Shown: positions 34,457 to 44,352, counted from the stretch's first letter. The stretch: 64,000 bases of DNA from a bacterium (GCA_028821455.1 JAPPGE010000082.1:79911-143910); one strand, 5' to 3'. Translations and numbers: made by a program. Notes: a model not told the origin generated them from the sequence alone.

Positions 34457-37400
34457 TAGATTGCAGGGCCATGTCATTGATTCACTGGGGCCAGGCGTTC
34501 TGAACACCGTGTCCGGTGTTCCGGAAGGGGTGGACGCCGTTTTGCTTGCAGGATTGCGTCAGCGCCATCCTGACCGCGATATCCTGATGGTGCTCCACGA
34601 TGAGGAGCGGGCACGACGTCTGGCAGGTGCTCTCGCGTTCTTTGGGGCAGGCGATTGCACAAGGCTCTTTCCGGCCTGGGACTGTCTTCCCTATGACAGG
34701 GTGTCGCCGCATCCGGCCGTGGCGGGGGTCCGTCTCGCCCTCATGGGAGATCTGTGCGAGAGACCCCGGGACGCCAGTGGTCTTGTCGTGCTCACCACGG
34801 CACGGGCGATGCTGCAGCGGGTTCCGCCGCGCGCGACGTGGCATGGCCGGCGCCGGCATCTTCACAAGGGCGGCAAGACGGATCCGGCCGCGCTCTTCCG
34901 CGATCTCCTCGCCATGGGGTACTCCAGGACAAGCGTGGTCATGGAGCAGGGGGACTGTGCGGCGCGGGGTGACATTCTCGATGTCTTTCCGCCGGCCATG
35001 GCAGAACCCGCGCGTCTCGATTTCTTCGGTGACGAGGTTACCGGCATCCGTACATTCGATCCATTGAACCAGCGTTCGACGGGACTCCTGGAGAGTCTTT
35101 CAATCGACCCGGCGAGCGAGGTCGCGCTCGATCCTGCCTCGATCAAGCGGTTCCGCGATCACTGGCGCGAGCTCTTCGGCATGAATGCACTGGCCGATCC
35201 CGTTTATGAGTCGGCCATCGAGGGTGTGCGGACTCCGGGTATGGAGCATTGGCTTGGTCTCTTTTACCAGACCCTCGACACATTTCCCGACTATCTTGGC
35301 GAGGACTGGATTCTGGTCTTCACCGGAGATGTCGAGGATGCCTTGAGAGCCCACCTCGACACCGTTGAGGACCACTACGAGCATCGCGCGTCCGGAAACG
35401 GGGATGACGGCGTCGCCTATCACGCTCCGCCTCCCGATGGACTCTATCTTTCGATCGATGACTGGACGGCGATGGCGCGAACGCGCACGGCGATCAGGCT
35501 GCTGGCCGGCGCCCCTGACACGGCATCCGACGGAGTGATTGATGCCGGTGGTCTGAGATCCCGGGACTTCAGCCTCGAGCGCATGAATGTCCGCATGCAG
35601 CTCTTCGATTCCGTTGCCCGGCACATCGCCGACGAGAAGTCGCAGGGTCGTCGGGTCATCGTTGCGGCACTGGGAGATGCGAGTCAGGGCAATCTGGCGA
35701 CCATGCTGGAGAGTCACGGTGTCGGCGACGTGGTCAGGGCAGGGGAGGAAGATTGGCTCCGGATACCGGACTCATCCGTCCCTGTCGTCGTTCTGCCGCT
35801 CGAGCACGGGTTTGTGACCACGGATCTCAGCGTTGTCGCCGAGCAGGATGTTCTCGGCGACCGTATCACGACACCGCGCCGGCGCCGTACGAAGCGAGAT
35901 GCCGAGCGGTTTCTTCTCGAGGTGTCGCAGCTCGCCGAGGGCGACCACGTCGTCCACATTGACCATGGCATCGGAGTGTTCGAGGGCCTTCACACCGTCA
36001 CGCTTGGCGGCGCACCGCACGACTGCCTGCGTGTGCACTACGCGGGCGGTGACGCGCTGCTGGTGCCCGTGGAGAACATCGACACCCTGTCCCGCTACGG
36101 GTCGCACGATGCCCGAGTCCAGCTGGACCGGCTTGGAAGCGCTGCCTGGCAGGCGCGCCAGGCGCGTCTTGCCAATCGCATCGAGGAGATGGCGGGAGAA
36201 CTCCTCAAGACGGCCTCCGAGAGACTCTTGCAGTCGGGCCCCGTGATTCGTGTCGATGAGGAGACGTACACGGAATTCTGTTCACGCTTTCCCTTTCAGG
36301 AGACCGAGGATCAGGCGAAAGCCATTGGCGAGGTGTTCGACGACCTCGCTTCCGGTCGCGCCATGGACCGGCTGGTGTGCGGCGACGTTGGATTCGGCAA
36401 GACCGAAGTGGCCCTGCGCGCCGCACTTGCCACGGTTCTTGAAGGATTCCAGGTGGCGGTGGTGGCCCCCACGACACTGCTTGCCCGACAGCACCACGAG
36501 ACCTTTGTCGAACGGTTCAGGCACTTGCCCGTCAACATAGCCCTGCTCTCCCGTCTCGTGACATCCGCTGAGGCAGCCAGCGCGAAGAAGGGAGTGGCAG
36601 CCGGGACTGTCGACATCGTGATCGGCACCCACGCCCTGCTGTCCCGCACCATGTCCTTCGCCAACCTTGGCCTTCTGGTGATCGACGAGGAACAGCAGTT
36701 CGGCGTGGCTCACAAGGAAAAACTCAAGCAGATCAAGACCAACGTCCATGTCCTCACCCTGACCGCGACACCGATACCGCGGACCCTGCAGATGGCCCTG
36801 AGTGGAGTCCGTGACCTCAGCCTCATCGTTACGCCGCCAGTCGATCGGCTCGCCATCAGGACATTTGTTGGCACGTACGATTCAGTCACCGTTCGCGAGG
36901 CGATCAGGCGCGAACGCATGCGGGGTGGTCAGACCTACGTCGTGTGTCCCAGGGCTGCGGACCTCGGGCGCATGCGCAAGGATCTGCAGAAGCTGGTGCC
37001 GGAGGCACGGATCGCCACGGCACACGGCAAGCTGGATCCGGACAATCTCGAGAGCATCATGACGGCCTTCTACGATGGGCGAATCGACGTTCTGGTCACG
37101 ACCACGATCATCCAGTCGGGGCTCGACATTCCCAATGCCAACACGATGGTCATCCACCGTTGCGACCGCTTCGGGCTGGGACAGCTCTACCAGCTGCGCG
37201 GGCGCATCGGACGTTCACGCGCACGCGCCTATGCTTACATTACGCTGCCGCCAGGCATGAAACCGGGCAAGGATGCGATGCGCCGCCTCAAGGCCCTTTC
37301 CCAGATGGATTCACTGGGCGCCGGGTTTTCGCTGGCAAGCCGCGACCTCGAGATTCGCGGTGCCGGCAATCTTCTTGGCCGGGAACAGTCCGGTCACATC

Positions 37401-37976
37401 CGCGAGGTCGGAGTGGAACTCTATCAGCAGATGGTCGAGGAAGCGGTCGAGAAGGTCCGTGCGGAACAGGAAGGGCGGTTGCGGGAAACGAGGCATTCCT
37501 GGTCTCCTGAAGTGGGTGTCGGCTCAGCAGTCCTGATCCCGGATACCTGGGTCCGCGACCTTGATGTGAGGCTCGTTCTCTACAGGCGCATTGCCGCGCT
37601 CGAGGATCGCGCCGGAATCGATGATCTGAGAGAGGAACTGGTCGATCGCTTTGGTGATCTTCCCGAGGAGGCCGACAATCTGCTGCGAATCATTGCCATC
37701 AAGGGCGACTGCCGACGCGCTGGAATTGCGCGGCTCGATGCCGGGCCGCTCGGGGCCGTGGTCGCCTTTCACCAGGACACGTTCGCCGAACCGGAACGTT
37801 TGATTTCCTGGATCACCGACCAGAACGGAACGGCAAGGATGCGACCCGATCAGACACTGGTCGTGACCGGCTCCTGGGAAAGGGTGAAGGATCGCCTCGA
37901 CGGTGCCGAGTGCCTTGCCTCAGAGCTCTGCGCAATCGCTTGCGGCGGTCACGAGACGACGCAACACCTCGGCTGA
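34446..37976 (+). CDS. mfd: Transcription-repair coupling factor Mfd
   Basis: A 1176-residue Mfd that displaces stalled RNA polymerase and recruits UvrA. The UvrB-homology module is N-terminal (LFPAWDCLPYDRVSPHPAV; DILDVFPPAMAEPARLDFFG). The RNA-polymerase interaction domain includes VVHIDHGIGVFEGL and DALLVPVENIDTLSRYG (about 500-560). The RecG-like translocase has Walker A GDVGFGKT at about 646-653, DEEQ at 747-750, and QLRGRIGRSRARAYAY. The C-terminal TRCF domain follows. Full length, no lesion. Its last 57 bases overlap the 3' end of the convergent FrnE-like gene. Confidence 0.97.
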   Translation: MHIDRLQGHVIDSLGPGVLNTVSGVPEGVDAVLLAGLRQRHPDRDILMVLHDEERARRLAGALAFFGAGDCTRLFPAWDCLPYDRVSPHPAVAGVRLALMGDLCERPRDASGLVVLTTARAMLQRVPPRATWHGRRRHLHKGGKTDPAALFRDLLAMGYSRTSVVMEQGDCAARGDILDVFPPAMAEPARLDFFGDEVTGIRTFDPLNQRSTGLLESLSIDPASEVALDPASIKRFRDHWRELFGMNALADPVYESAIEGVRTPGMEHWLGLFYQTLDTFPDYLGEDWILVFTGDVEDALRAHLDTVEDHYEHRASGNGDDGVAYHAPPPDGLYLSIDDWTAMARTRTAIRLLAGAPDTASDGVIDAGGLRSRDFSLERMNVRMQLFDSVARHIADEKSQGRRVIVAALGDASQGNLATMLESHGVGDVVRAGEEDWLRIPDSSVPVVVLPLEHGFVTTDLSVVAEQDVLGDRITTPRRRRTKRDAERFLLEVSQLAEGDHVVHIDHGIGVFEGLHTVTLGGAPHDCLRVHYAGGDALLVPVENIDTLSRYGSHDARVQLDRLGSAAWQARQARLANRIEEMAGELLKTASERLLQSGPVIRVDEETYTEFCSRFPFQETEDQAKAIGEVFDDLASGRAMDRLVCGDVGFGKTEVALRAALATVLEGFQVAVVAPTTLLARQHHETFVERFRHLPVNIALLSRLVTSAEAASAKKGVAAGTVDIVIGTHALLSRTMSFANLGLLVIDEEQQFGVAHKEKLKQIKTNVHVLTLTATPIPRTLQMALSGVRDLSLIVTPPVDRLAIRTFVGTYDSVTVREAIRRERMRGGQTYVVCPRAADLGRMRKDLQKLVPEARIATAHGKLDPDNLESIMTAFYDGRIDVLVTTTIIQSGLDIPNANTMVIHRCDRFGLGQLYQLRGRIGRSRARAYAYITLPPGMKPGKDAMRRLKALSQMDSLGAGFSLASRDLEIRGAGNLLGREQSGHIREVGVELYQQMVEEAVEKVRAEQEGRLRETRHSWSPEVGVGSAVLIPDTWVRDLDVRLVLYRRIAALEDRAGIDDLREELVDRFGDLPEEADNLLRIIAIKGDCRRAGIARLDAGPLGAVVAFHQDTFAEPERLISWITDQNGTARMRPDQTLVVTGSWERVKDRLDGAECLASELCAIACGGHETTQHLG

Positions 37977-38564
37977 CTGGGCGCCGCCAATGGCAAGGCG
38001 GCGGTTGAAGACAAAGAAGGGAACACTCCGGATACCCCCCTCCCGCGCCTTCCTGGCATCGTGGAGAAGACGCCTTGTAAGGGGAATGCTGTCGATCCAG
38101 GTCAGGGCCTCGACGCGGCTGAACCCGGCGTCTTCGGCGATGTCCGCCAGGACCCCTGGATCGCCGATGTCCCGGCCGGCAACAAAGTGGCTCCTGAATA
38201 TGCCGTCGATCACGTCCCTCTGCCGGCCGCTGTCATGAACTCCCAGAATGAGTGCGTGCGCCCGCAGGGCCGAGGGTGTTCTTGTGATGGCGCTGAATGC
38301 GAAGGGAATACCCTCCGCAAGCCCATATCGCGTGATGCGCTCCAGCGTGGTCTCCGCCAGCCGGGAGTTGCCGAAGGCGCGTGCCAGCCATGCATTGCGT
38401 TCCATGCCGTCGGCCGGCATCGCCGGATTGAGCAGGAAGGCCCGCCACACGATCCGGGGGCAATGGCGACCGGAAAGACCGGCGAGAACATTCTTCAGAC
38501 GCTGATGACCGATGTAGCACCAGGGGCATGTCGGATCCGACCACATGTCGACAGTGGCCTTCAC
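37920..38564 (-). CDS. DsbA-family oxidoreductase, FrnE/2-hydroxychromene-2-carboxylate isomerase-like
   Basis: The GTG at 38564 gives 214 residues and the typical family start VKATVDMWSDPTCPWCYIGH, with the CPWC pair early in the chain as in FrnE-like proteins. The cis-proline region is GGIRSVPFFVFNRRLAIGGA. The protein is thioredoxin-fold with an all-helical insertion (RITRYGLAEGIPFAF, RSHFVAGRDIGDPGVLADIA). An upstream ATG at 38624 lies within the SDR gene and is less likely. It may act as a cytoplasmic thiol oxidoreductase or glutathione-dependent isomerase. Its 3' end overlaps mfd by 57 bp in antisense orientation. Confidence 0.86.
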   Translation of the reverse strand: MKATVDMWSDPTCPWCYIGHQRLKNVLAGLSGRHCPRIVWRAFLLNPAMPADGMERNAWLARAFGNSRLAETTLERITRYGLAEGIPFAFSAITRTPSALRAHALILGVHDSGRQRDVIDGIFRSHFVAGRDIGDPGVLADIAEDAGFSRVEALTWIDSIPLTRRLLHDARKAREGGIRSVPFFVFNRRLAIGGAQSAEVLRRLVTAASDCAEL

Positions 38565-38584
38565 GGTGTTTGCGGGTTCAACGT

Positions 38585-39340
38585 TCAGGGCTGGGGCGCC
38601 CGGGCGGTGAGTCCGCCATCGCACACGAAGAGCTGCCCCGTGGTGAAAGCGGCCTCGTCACTGGCGAGGAACAGGGTAAGGGCGGCGATGTCGACCGGTT
38701 GACCGATGCGTCCAACGGGCTGATTGGCGTCGAGCGCACGGGCGGCCTCGGCGGGATCGGGCACGCTCGCGAGGTATGCATCCATCATGTCGGTCTGGAT
38801 CCAGCCCGGGCAGATGACATTGCAACGGATGCCATCAGCGCCATGATCGACGGCTATGGCGCGTGACAGCGCGTGCACCGCGCCCTTGGTGGCGCAGTAG
38901 GCGGCAAGACCGGGGTCCGCCACGAATCCGTCGTAACTGCCGACGTTGATGATGGTGCCACCGCCCTGGCGCGTCATGACGGGAATCGACTCCCGGCAGA
39001 ACAGGAAGACGCTGCCAACGTTGACGCGGAAGATACTGTTCCACTCGTCCTCGCTGGTCTCGATGATCGTCTTTTCGATCTGCATGGCCGCATTGTTGAC
39101 CAGGACATCGATTCCTCCGAGACGCTCCCTTGCGGTCTCAACGACAGCGGAAACATGGGTTGCGGAAGAGACGTCGCCCGGGACCCAGATCACGGAATCA
39201 CTGTCCCCGGTTGCCAGCGGCCGACGCGCCGTGGCGATGACCTGCGCCCCCTCACGGACGAAGCTCTCTGCGATCGCCCTGCCGATCCCTCTCGATGCGC
39301 CGGTGACGATGGCGCGCTTGCCTTCCAGTCTGCCACCCAT
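38585..39340 (-). CDS. Short-chain dehydrogenase/reductase (SDR)
   Basis: A 251-residue classical SDR. The nucleotide-binding motif is VTGASRGIG near residues 12-20, the structural motif NNAA follows, the catalytic serine is in IINVGSYDG, and the Tyr-x-x-x-Lys is YCATKG. The C-terminal segment VGRIGQPVDIAALTLFLASD and an AFTTGQLFVCDGG loop are standard. A GGAGG ribosome-binding site precedes ATG 39340. It reduces or oxidises an alcohol/ketone with NAD(P)H; the substrate is unknown. It lies just upstream of the FrnE-like gene, about 20 bp apart, probably co-transcribed. Confidence 0.92.
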   Translation of the reverse strand: MGGRLEGKRAIVTGASRGIGRAIAESFVREGAQVIATARRPLATGDSDSVIWVPGDVSSATHVSAVVETARERLGGIDVLVNNAAMQIEKTIIETSEDEWNSIFRVNVGSVFLFCRESIPVMTRQGGGTIINVGSYDGFVADPGLAAYCATKGAVHALSRAIAVDHGADGIRCNVICPGWIQTDMMDAYLASVPDPAEAARALDANQPVGRIGQPVDIAALTLFLASDEAAFTTGQLFVCDGGLTARAPQP

Positions 39341-39606
39341 ATCGGCCTCCGCCTGTCTGATGTCGGGCAGGATATCCCGCTTTCACGACCGGATCACAAG
39401 GGAGGTCGCCGGGTCATCCTGATTCGTCATGCGACCATTGCGCTGAGAGCGGTGACGGTTCCTTCAGAGGTGATCCCTAGCCTGATGGCAGCCGCAAATC
39501 GGGTCGATTTGAATTACTGAATTGGAGACCGCGGAGGGCGTCGCGTCTCACTGGTCTCGTCTCCCGACGCCAGTCATCAAACCACCCCGTCAGGACAGCA
39601 ACAGGA

Positions 39607-40206
39607 TCAAGTCCGGTCAATCAGTTCGATGGCGGCTCCCCGAGGTGTGCCCAGGCTGATGTTGCCCACACTGGATGGACAGGCGGAACAGACGAGCACG
39701 ACAGACGTCTCGACACGCAGCTCGACATAGTCGCCGGCCGCTGCGGAGGCGGGTTCATCCTTCAGCGAACCATCGAACTTCACAATGGCGTGTTCGAACA
39801 GGTTCCAGGGACAGGGAATTGGTCCAAGGCGGATTCCGCGGTCCGCCATGACACCCTTCAGGTTGTTCTCGCAGTTGGGATGGGTCGACGTCGTGCCGAA
39901 GAACCGGTTGCCTTCGGCGCTGCACGCGGCATGAAGCGTATCGTGTATTCCAGGAGAGGTGTCGGCCCTGATCGTCAGCATCGGCCGGAACCGGTTGCTG
40001 ACCAGTGAGTCGCCGGGTTTGAACAGGATCCGGTATGTCGCGGACCTGCTGTGTTCCATCGAAAGGAATTCCAAGGGATCTGCCGTGCAGAACGCCCAGG
40101 TGTCGACGACCTGGTGGCCTTCCGTGTTGACAATACGCACAATGTCACCTGCTTGCGCAGTGATCCCACGCGCTTCGCCCGGCGGAATTGGAACAAGACG
40201 GTTCAC
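39607..40206 (-). CDS. DUF1989 (urea carboxylase-associated / carboxyguanidine deiminase-like) protein
   Basis: The GTG at 40206 has GAGGAG eight bases upstream, giving 199 residues (NRLVPIPPGEARGITAQAGD). Family markers are EGHQVVDTWAF, the LSMEHSRSATYRILFKPGD segment, STHPNCENNLKG and PWNLFEHAIVKFDGSL. DUF1989 proteins include the two subunits of carboxyguanidine deiminase that act with urea carboxylase in guanidine degradation. No carboxylase or second DUF1989 subunit is present in the window, so that role is only a possibility. It is divergent from a membrane protein gene across a ~600-bp gap. Confidence 0.85.
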   Translation of the reverse strand: MNRLVPIPPGEARGITAQAGDIVRIVNTEGHQVVDTWAFCTADPLEFLSMEHSRSATYRILFKPGDSLVSNRFRPMLTIRADTSPGIHDTLHAACSAEGNRFFGTTSTHPNCENNLKGVMADRGIRLGPIPCPWNLFEHAIVKFDGSLKDEPASAAAGDYVELRVETSVVLVCSACPSSVGNISLGTPRGAAIELIDRT

Positions 40207-40816
40207 GGATTCTTCTCCTCGTTGCGAACAAACGTGACGCCCCACGATGACTGCCATCTGACGCCGGACGCTTCACTGGCTGCAATGGAACTATGCAAGG
40301 TAACGCCGTTCTGGCAGACAGGACGACCCGTTCCGACGCATGGTTGTGAATCATTCGATGAAATCTGTGACGCCATGTCCAGAGTAGAACAAACTGCCGA
40401 TCGTCGGGACATGGTGACGAGAGTCATCATGCCTGCGGTGTTGTGCGGACAGCCCCAGCGCCAGGCCCTGGGGAAAGAACTCAAGCCCAAAGTATCGGTT
40501 TTCGATAATCCCAGTTTTCGGGTTTTCGTCTTCCGTTGGCAACAAGTGTGGTGGCTGTCTTCGCACCGATCCAGTTGGGGATTGCTGCTGCCCGGTCGCA
40601 ACCGGCACTCCGCGGTTTGCATCCTGTTCTGACTTTTCGTCGAAAATCCTTCCTGGCGTGATGCGTCTGGCAACGGCGCGACCAGTGTCGACTGGTGTTC
40701 CGTTCGATGTCGATCGGTATCTCAACCCGGCGACGTCGTCCATGTATCAGGGATCGTTGTTCGGAGTTAACCTGCACTCTGCTAGCCTGTCATCCGTCCA
40801 GAGGGAGGTTTGTTGG
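40207..40816. other. 610-bp divergent intergenic region
   Basis: This gap separates the minus-strand DUF1989 gene from the plus-strand membrane protein gene. No coding frame with a plausible start was found. A CCCCAG/CTGGGG inverted repeat lies at 40453-40473 and GC content drops locally, so promoters and leader sequences for both genes probably lie here. I looked for a guanidine-I (ykkC) motif and did not find its conserved core. Confidence 0.4.
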
Positions 40817-42157
40817 TTGGCGAAGCCGGATTCTTCAAGGCTCGTCCAGCCGTCCGCCCGTCGCGAAGCATTTTCCGGACTGATGATCAGCGCGATGCTC
40901 GTGGCATCCGTCGTGCATGGATTGGCGCCCGCGTTTCCGCGGGAGATTGGCGTGCTGGCGGCCTGGTCTGCGGGATTCGCGGTGTGGAACCGGCTGCCGA
41001 TGCGCGCACGAGCGCAGGTCGGGGTCATGTTCGGAATCGGACTTGCGTGCATCGCGGTTGCCGCGGCTCGCGGCGGCGACGTGGCATGGGGAATCACGAC
41101 GGGAGGCTCGCTTCCCATCCTCACAGTGCTCGCCGGCGTAGCGTTCCTGCGCCTGGTCTATCCTGCCAACGCGGCAGCAGGGACGGACACACCCGCATCC
41201 CGTGGTTTCGGCGCCTATCTGCGTACGATGGCAGGCGTTCACCTGTTCGGCGCCGTCATCAACATTTCCGCTGTCGTGGTGTTCGCCGAACGGCTGGCCC
41301 GATCGGCGCCGCTTGCGCGCCGCGAGGTGGCGATGCTGGGGCGCTCATATTCGATGGTCGCATTCTATTCGCCATTCATCGGGGGAGTGGCCCTCGCGTT
41401 AGGCATGGTGCCGGGAGTGCACTTCCCGGGACTCGTGCTGGCGGGCGTTGCGCTGGCCTGCATCGGCTTCCTTGCGCTCGCCATCATCGGTCGCTTCGAA
41501 GAGGGTCAGGCGCTTTCCAGATTCGAAGGATATCCGTTTCGTCTGGAAAGTCTCTGGCTGCCGACTGCGCTCGTGCTTTTGACAGCGGCTGCGCACTGGA
41601 TGTGGCCGTCACTGTCGATCCTTTTGCTGGTTGCCTTGATTGCGCCCTCACTTGCAGCGGCAGTCCTCCTGGCACGAAACGGAATCGCCAGCGCCAACCG
41701 GAACCTGAAGCGGTTCGTGCTGACCGAGCTGTCCGGCAGGAGTGGTGAATTCACGCTCTTTCTCGCTGCCGGGGTGCTTGGAGGGGGACTGACCAGTCTG
41801 GTGTCCGCGTATCCGATGATGGTGCCGGACTTCACGCTCAATCCGGTGACCGCAACCGTTGCGCTCGCCTGCATTGTCGTTGCGGCGATGGCCGGTGTGC
41901 ATCCGCTGGTCTCGGTCACCACGCTCATCGCTGTCACATCGCCTGCATCGCCGGATCCGACACTTCTTGCCGCTGTCTGCGTGATGGGGTGGGGTATCGG
42001 CTCGGCCGGGAGTCCGTACTCCGGAATCAATCTGGTTCTCGCGGCCCGCAGCGGAATTTCGAATTGGTCGTTTCCTCGCTGGAATGCTCTTTACTGCACT
42101 GTCATGGTCCTCGCGGCAGGTTCAGTGTTTGCAGGATACGCTGCACTGGCGCGGTGA
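40817..42157 (+). CDS. Polytopic inner-membrane protein, probable transporter of unknown family
   Basis: The preferred start is TTG 40817, eight bases after GGGAGG, giving 446 residues; the frame is open from 40658, but the extra residues look non-coding. About ten to twelve hydrophobic segments span the protein, beginning at GLMISAMLVASVVHGLAP. Near the C-terminus are VAAMAGVHPLVSVTTLIAV and GWGIGSAGSPYSGINLVLAA, re-entrant-loop-like sequences reminiscent of ion transporter (ArsB/citrate/TRAP large subunit) families. I do not recognise a specific family. It is divergent from DUF1989 and may transport a related compound. Confidence 0.75.
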   Translation: MAKPDSSRLVQPSARREAFSGLMISAMLVASVVHGLAPAFPREIGVLAAWSAGFAVWNRLPMRARAQVGVMFGIGLACIAVAAARGGDVAWGITTGGSLPILTVLAGVAFLRLVYPANAAAGTDTPASRGFGAYLRTMAGVHLFGAVINISAVVVFAERLARSAPLARREVAMLGRSYSMVAFYSPFIGGVALALGMVPGVHFPGLVLAGVALACIGFLALAIIGRFEEGQALSRFEGYPFRLESLWLPTALVLLTAAAHWMWPSLSILLLVALIAPSLAAAVLLARNGIASANRNLKRFVLTELSGRSGEFTLFLAAGVLGGGLTSLVSAYPMMVPDFTLNPVTATVALACIVVAAMAGVHPLVSVTTLIAVTSPASPDPTLLAAVCVMGWGIGSAGSPYSGINLVLAARSGISNWSFPRWNALYCTVMVLAAGSVFAGYAALAR

Positions 42158-42272
42158 CCGGGAATTCACCGCTGTGTCGGAACTCTCTCCTGTCTGCGAG
42201 GTGTTTGGCGCAACGGGCCAATGGGTCTATCCTCCGCGCCTTCGCAGGACGTGTTGACGGGAAGGATGGGAC

Positions 42273-44099
42273 ATGGGCTGGACCGGTCGGGTGTTGCGGG
42301 TCGATCTGGGCAGTGGACGCTGTGAAGGAGAGCCGCTGAACCGGGACTGGGCCGAGCAGTTCCTCGGGCAACGGGGCCTGGCATCGAAGTACCTCATGGA
42401 AGCGATGGATCCGGCGGTGGATTCCCTGGCGCCCGGCAATGTGCTGATCCTTGCCACGGGTCCTCTCACCGGCACCATGGCGCCAACAGCGGGGCGGTAC
42501 TCCGTCGTCACCAAGGGCGCTCTCACCAACGCCATCGCCTGTTCCAACTCCGGCGGCAAGGTCGGCGCCGAGATCAAGCTTGCCGGCTGGGACATGGTCA
42601 TCATCGAGGGAGCCTCACCGCATCCGGTGTGGTTGTGGATCGATGACGACCGGGTGGAGTTGCGGGATGCGCGCCACCTGTGGGGACGCTCGGTCTGGGA
42701 GGTCGAGCCGGCCATCAGGGCGGAACTCCAGGATCCCGCCGTGAAGATTGCCTCCATCGGTCTGGCAGGAGAGAGGCGTGTCCGCTTCGCCTGTGTCGTC
42801 AACGACCTGCACCGTGCTGCGGGCCGGTCCGGAGTTGGCGCCGTCATGGGAGCCAAGAATCTCAAGGCGATCGCCGCGCGGGGGAGCCGGGGCGTCCGGG
42901 TCAATGATCCGGCGGCCTTCATGTCGGCTGTCGCCGACGCGAAGGCGGGCCTTGCCGCACATCCCTCCCGCGAACGCCTGGCGCGGTACGGTACCCATGC
43001 CATGCTCGACATGACGCACAGTTACGGCAGTCTGCCGACCCGCAACGAACGCGACGTGACGTTTGAGGGAACCGAGCGGCTGAACGTGGCCGCCTCACAA
43101 GGCCCCCACGGTCCCAACGGCACCGTCAATCTGGTCACCAACAAGGCCTGTTTTGCCTGCACCATTGCCTGCGGCCGCATTGCCACGATCGATCCGGATC
43201 ATTTCTCGGTGAAGGGGCGCCCGCAGTACCACACGGCGTCGGGCGGGCTGGAGTACGAGAACGTCTTCGCGCTCGGCGCCATGGTGGGAGTAGACGATAT
43301 CGATGCCGTCACCTTTGCGAATTTCGTGTGCAACGAACACGGGATGGATACCATTTCCTTCGGAGGCGCCCTCGCTGCGGCCATGGAACTCTTCGAGACG
43401 GGTGTCGTGACGATGGACGAGACTGGCGTCGATCTTTCGTTCGGTTCCGCCGAGGGACTCGTCGCCATGGTCGAGGCCTGCGCCAGGGGAGAGGGGTTCG
43501 GGGCCTCTGTCGGGCTCGGAGCAGCAAGGCTGTGCGAAAAGTACGCGAGGCCCGAGTTCTCGATGACGGTCAAGGGCCAGGAGTTCCCCGGATACGATCC
43601 ACGCGCCATGCAGGGCATGGCGCTTGCCTATGCCACCTCCAACCGGGGCGCCTGTCATCTGCGCGCCAGCCCCTTTGCCTCGGACTTCGCCACGACCGAG
43701 CTCGAAGGCAAGGCCGACATCGTGCGATCGACCCAGGACGAACGGGCTGCCATGTTCGATTCTTCGGGCTTGTGCGCCTTTACGGCGGCCGCTGTCTCCA
43801 TCGAGAAGGTTTCGGCCATGCTGGATGGCGCCCTTCCATCCTCGTGGACCCCCGAAAGATTGCGCGAGACGGGCGAGAGAATCTGGAACCTGGAGAGACT
43901 CTTCAACATCGCTGCCGGTCTCGGACGGCGCGACGATACGTTGCCGCATCGCATGCTGAACGTCCCGGCACCAGGTGGAACGGCAAAAGGCATGGTGGCT
44001 CGGCTCGGCGACATGCTGGGCGACTATTACGAGATGCGTGGCTGGGACGAGGAAGGCGTGCCACGCGGCCAGACCCTCCACCGTCTCGGATTGTCATGA
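42273..44099 (+). CDS. Aldehyde:ferredoxin oxidoreductase (tungsten-type, AOR family), copy 1
   Basis: A 608-residue AOR that oxidises aldehydes to acids using a tungsten bis-pyranopterin cofactor and one 4Fe-4S cluster. The N-terminal domain starts MGWTGRVLRVDLGSGRCEGE, with the cofactor-binding region GPLTGTMAPTAGRYSVVTKG. The cluster cysteines occur in CFACTIACGR and in the distal ATSNRGACHLR. It is closely related to the second AOR at 58362 but lacks an adjacent ferredoxin gene. Instead it overlaps a MoaD-like gene by ATGA. Start at ATG 42273, after GGAAGG. Confidence 0.93.
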   Translation: MGWTGRVLRVDLGSGRCEGEPLNRDWAEQFLGQRGLASKYLMEAMDPAVDSLAPGNVLILATGPLTGTMAPTAGRYSVVTKGALTNAIACSNSGGKVGAEIKLAGWDMVIIEGASPHPVWLWIDDDRVELRDARHLWGRSVWEVEPAIRAELQDPAVKIASIGLAGERRVRFACVVNDLHRAAGRSGVGAVMGAKNLKAIAARGSRGVRVNDPAAFMSAVADAKAGLAAHPSRERLARYGTHAMLDMTHSYGSLPTRNERDVTFEGTERLNVAASQGPHGPNGTVNLVTNKACFACTIACGRIATIDPDHFSVKGRPQYHTASGGLEYENVFALGAMVGVDDIDAVTFANFVCNEHGMDTISFGGALAAAMELFETGVVTMDETGVDLSFGSAEGLVAMVEACARGEGFGASVGLGAARLCEKYARPEFSMTVKGQEFPGYDPRAMQGMALAYATSNRGACHLRASPFASDFATTELEGKADIVRSTQDERAAMFDSSGLCAFTAAAVSIEKVSAMLDGALPSSWTPERLRETGERIWNLERLFNIAAGLGRRDDTLPHRMLNVPAPGGTAKGMVARLGDMLGDYYEMRGWDEEGVPRGQTLHRLGLS

Positions 44100-44347
44100 A
44101 AGTGTCGGTGAGACTCGCCGCCTACGCAGGCGAAACCGTTCCGGACATCGGCGCCGACGGCAGGGGCCAGTGGGTCCTTGCGGAGGACACGACACTCGCT
44201 GGCGCCCTTGTCCGGCTCGGACCGCTGAAAGAGCGACCGGCGCTGATACTGGTCAACGATCGTGTTGTCAGGGAGGCGTTGCGGTCGGACTACCGGCTCG
44301 CTGACGGCGACCGCCTGGTCGTCATGCCTCCGATCGATGGAGGATAG
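44096..44347 (+). CDS. MoaD/ThiS-like small ubiquitin-fold protein (AorD-like)
   Basis: An 83-residue protein with the beta-grasp pattern of sulfur carriers (MKVSVRLAAYAGET at the start, LADGDRLVVMPPIDGG at the end) and the C-terminal Gly-Gly needed for thiocarboxylation. Translation is coupled to the AOR gene (ATGA), and the next gene starts five bases after its stop. MoaD-like proteins encoded beside AORs of aerobic bacteria (AorD in Aromatoleum) are thought to serve tungstopterin synthesis for that enzyme. No E1-like (MoeB/ThiF) partner is visible nearby. Confidence 0.85.
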   Translation: MKVSVRLAAYAGETVPDIGADGRGQWVLAEDTTLAGALVRLGPLKERPALILVNDRVVREALRSDYRLADGDRLVVMPPIDGG

Positions 44348-44352
44348 GGGAC

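Noticed and set aside
40207..40816. Guanidine-I (ykkC) riboswitch upstream of DUF1989
   Set aside because: I searched by eye for the conserved ykkC core words and found none on either strand.
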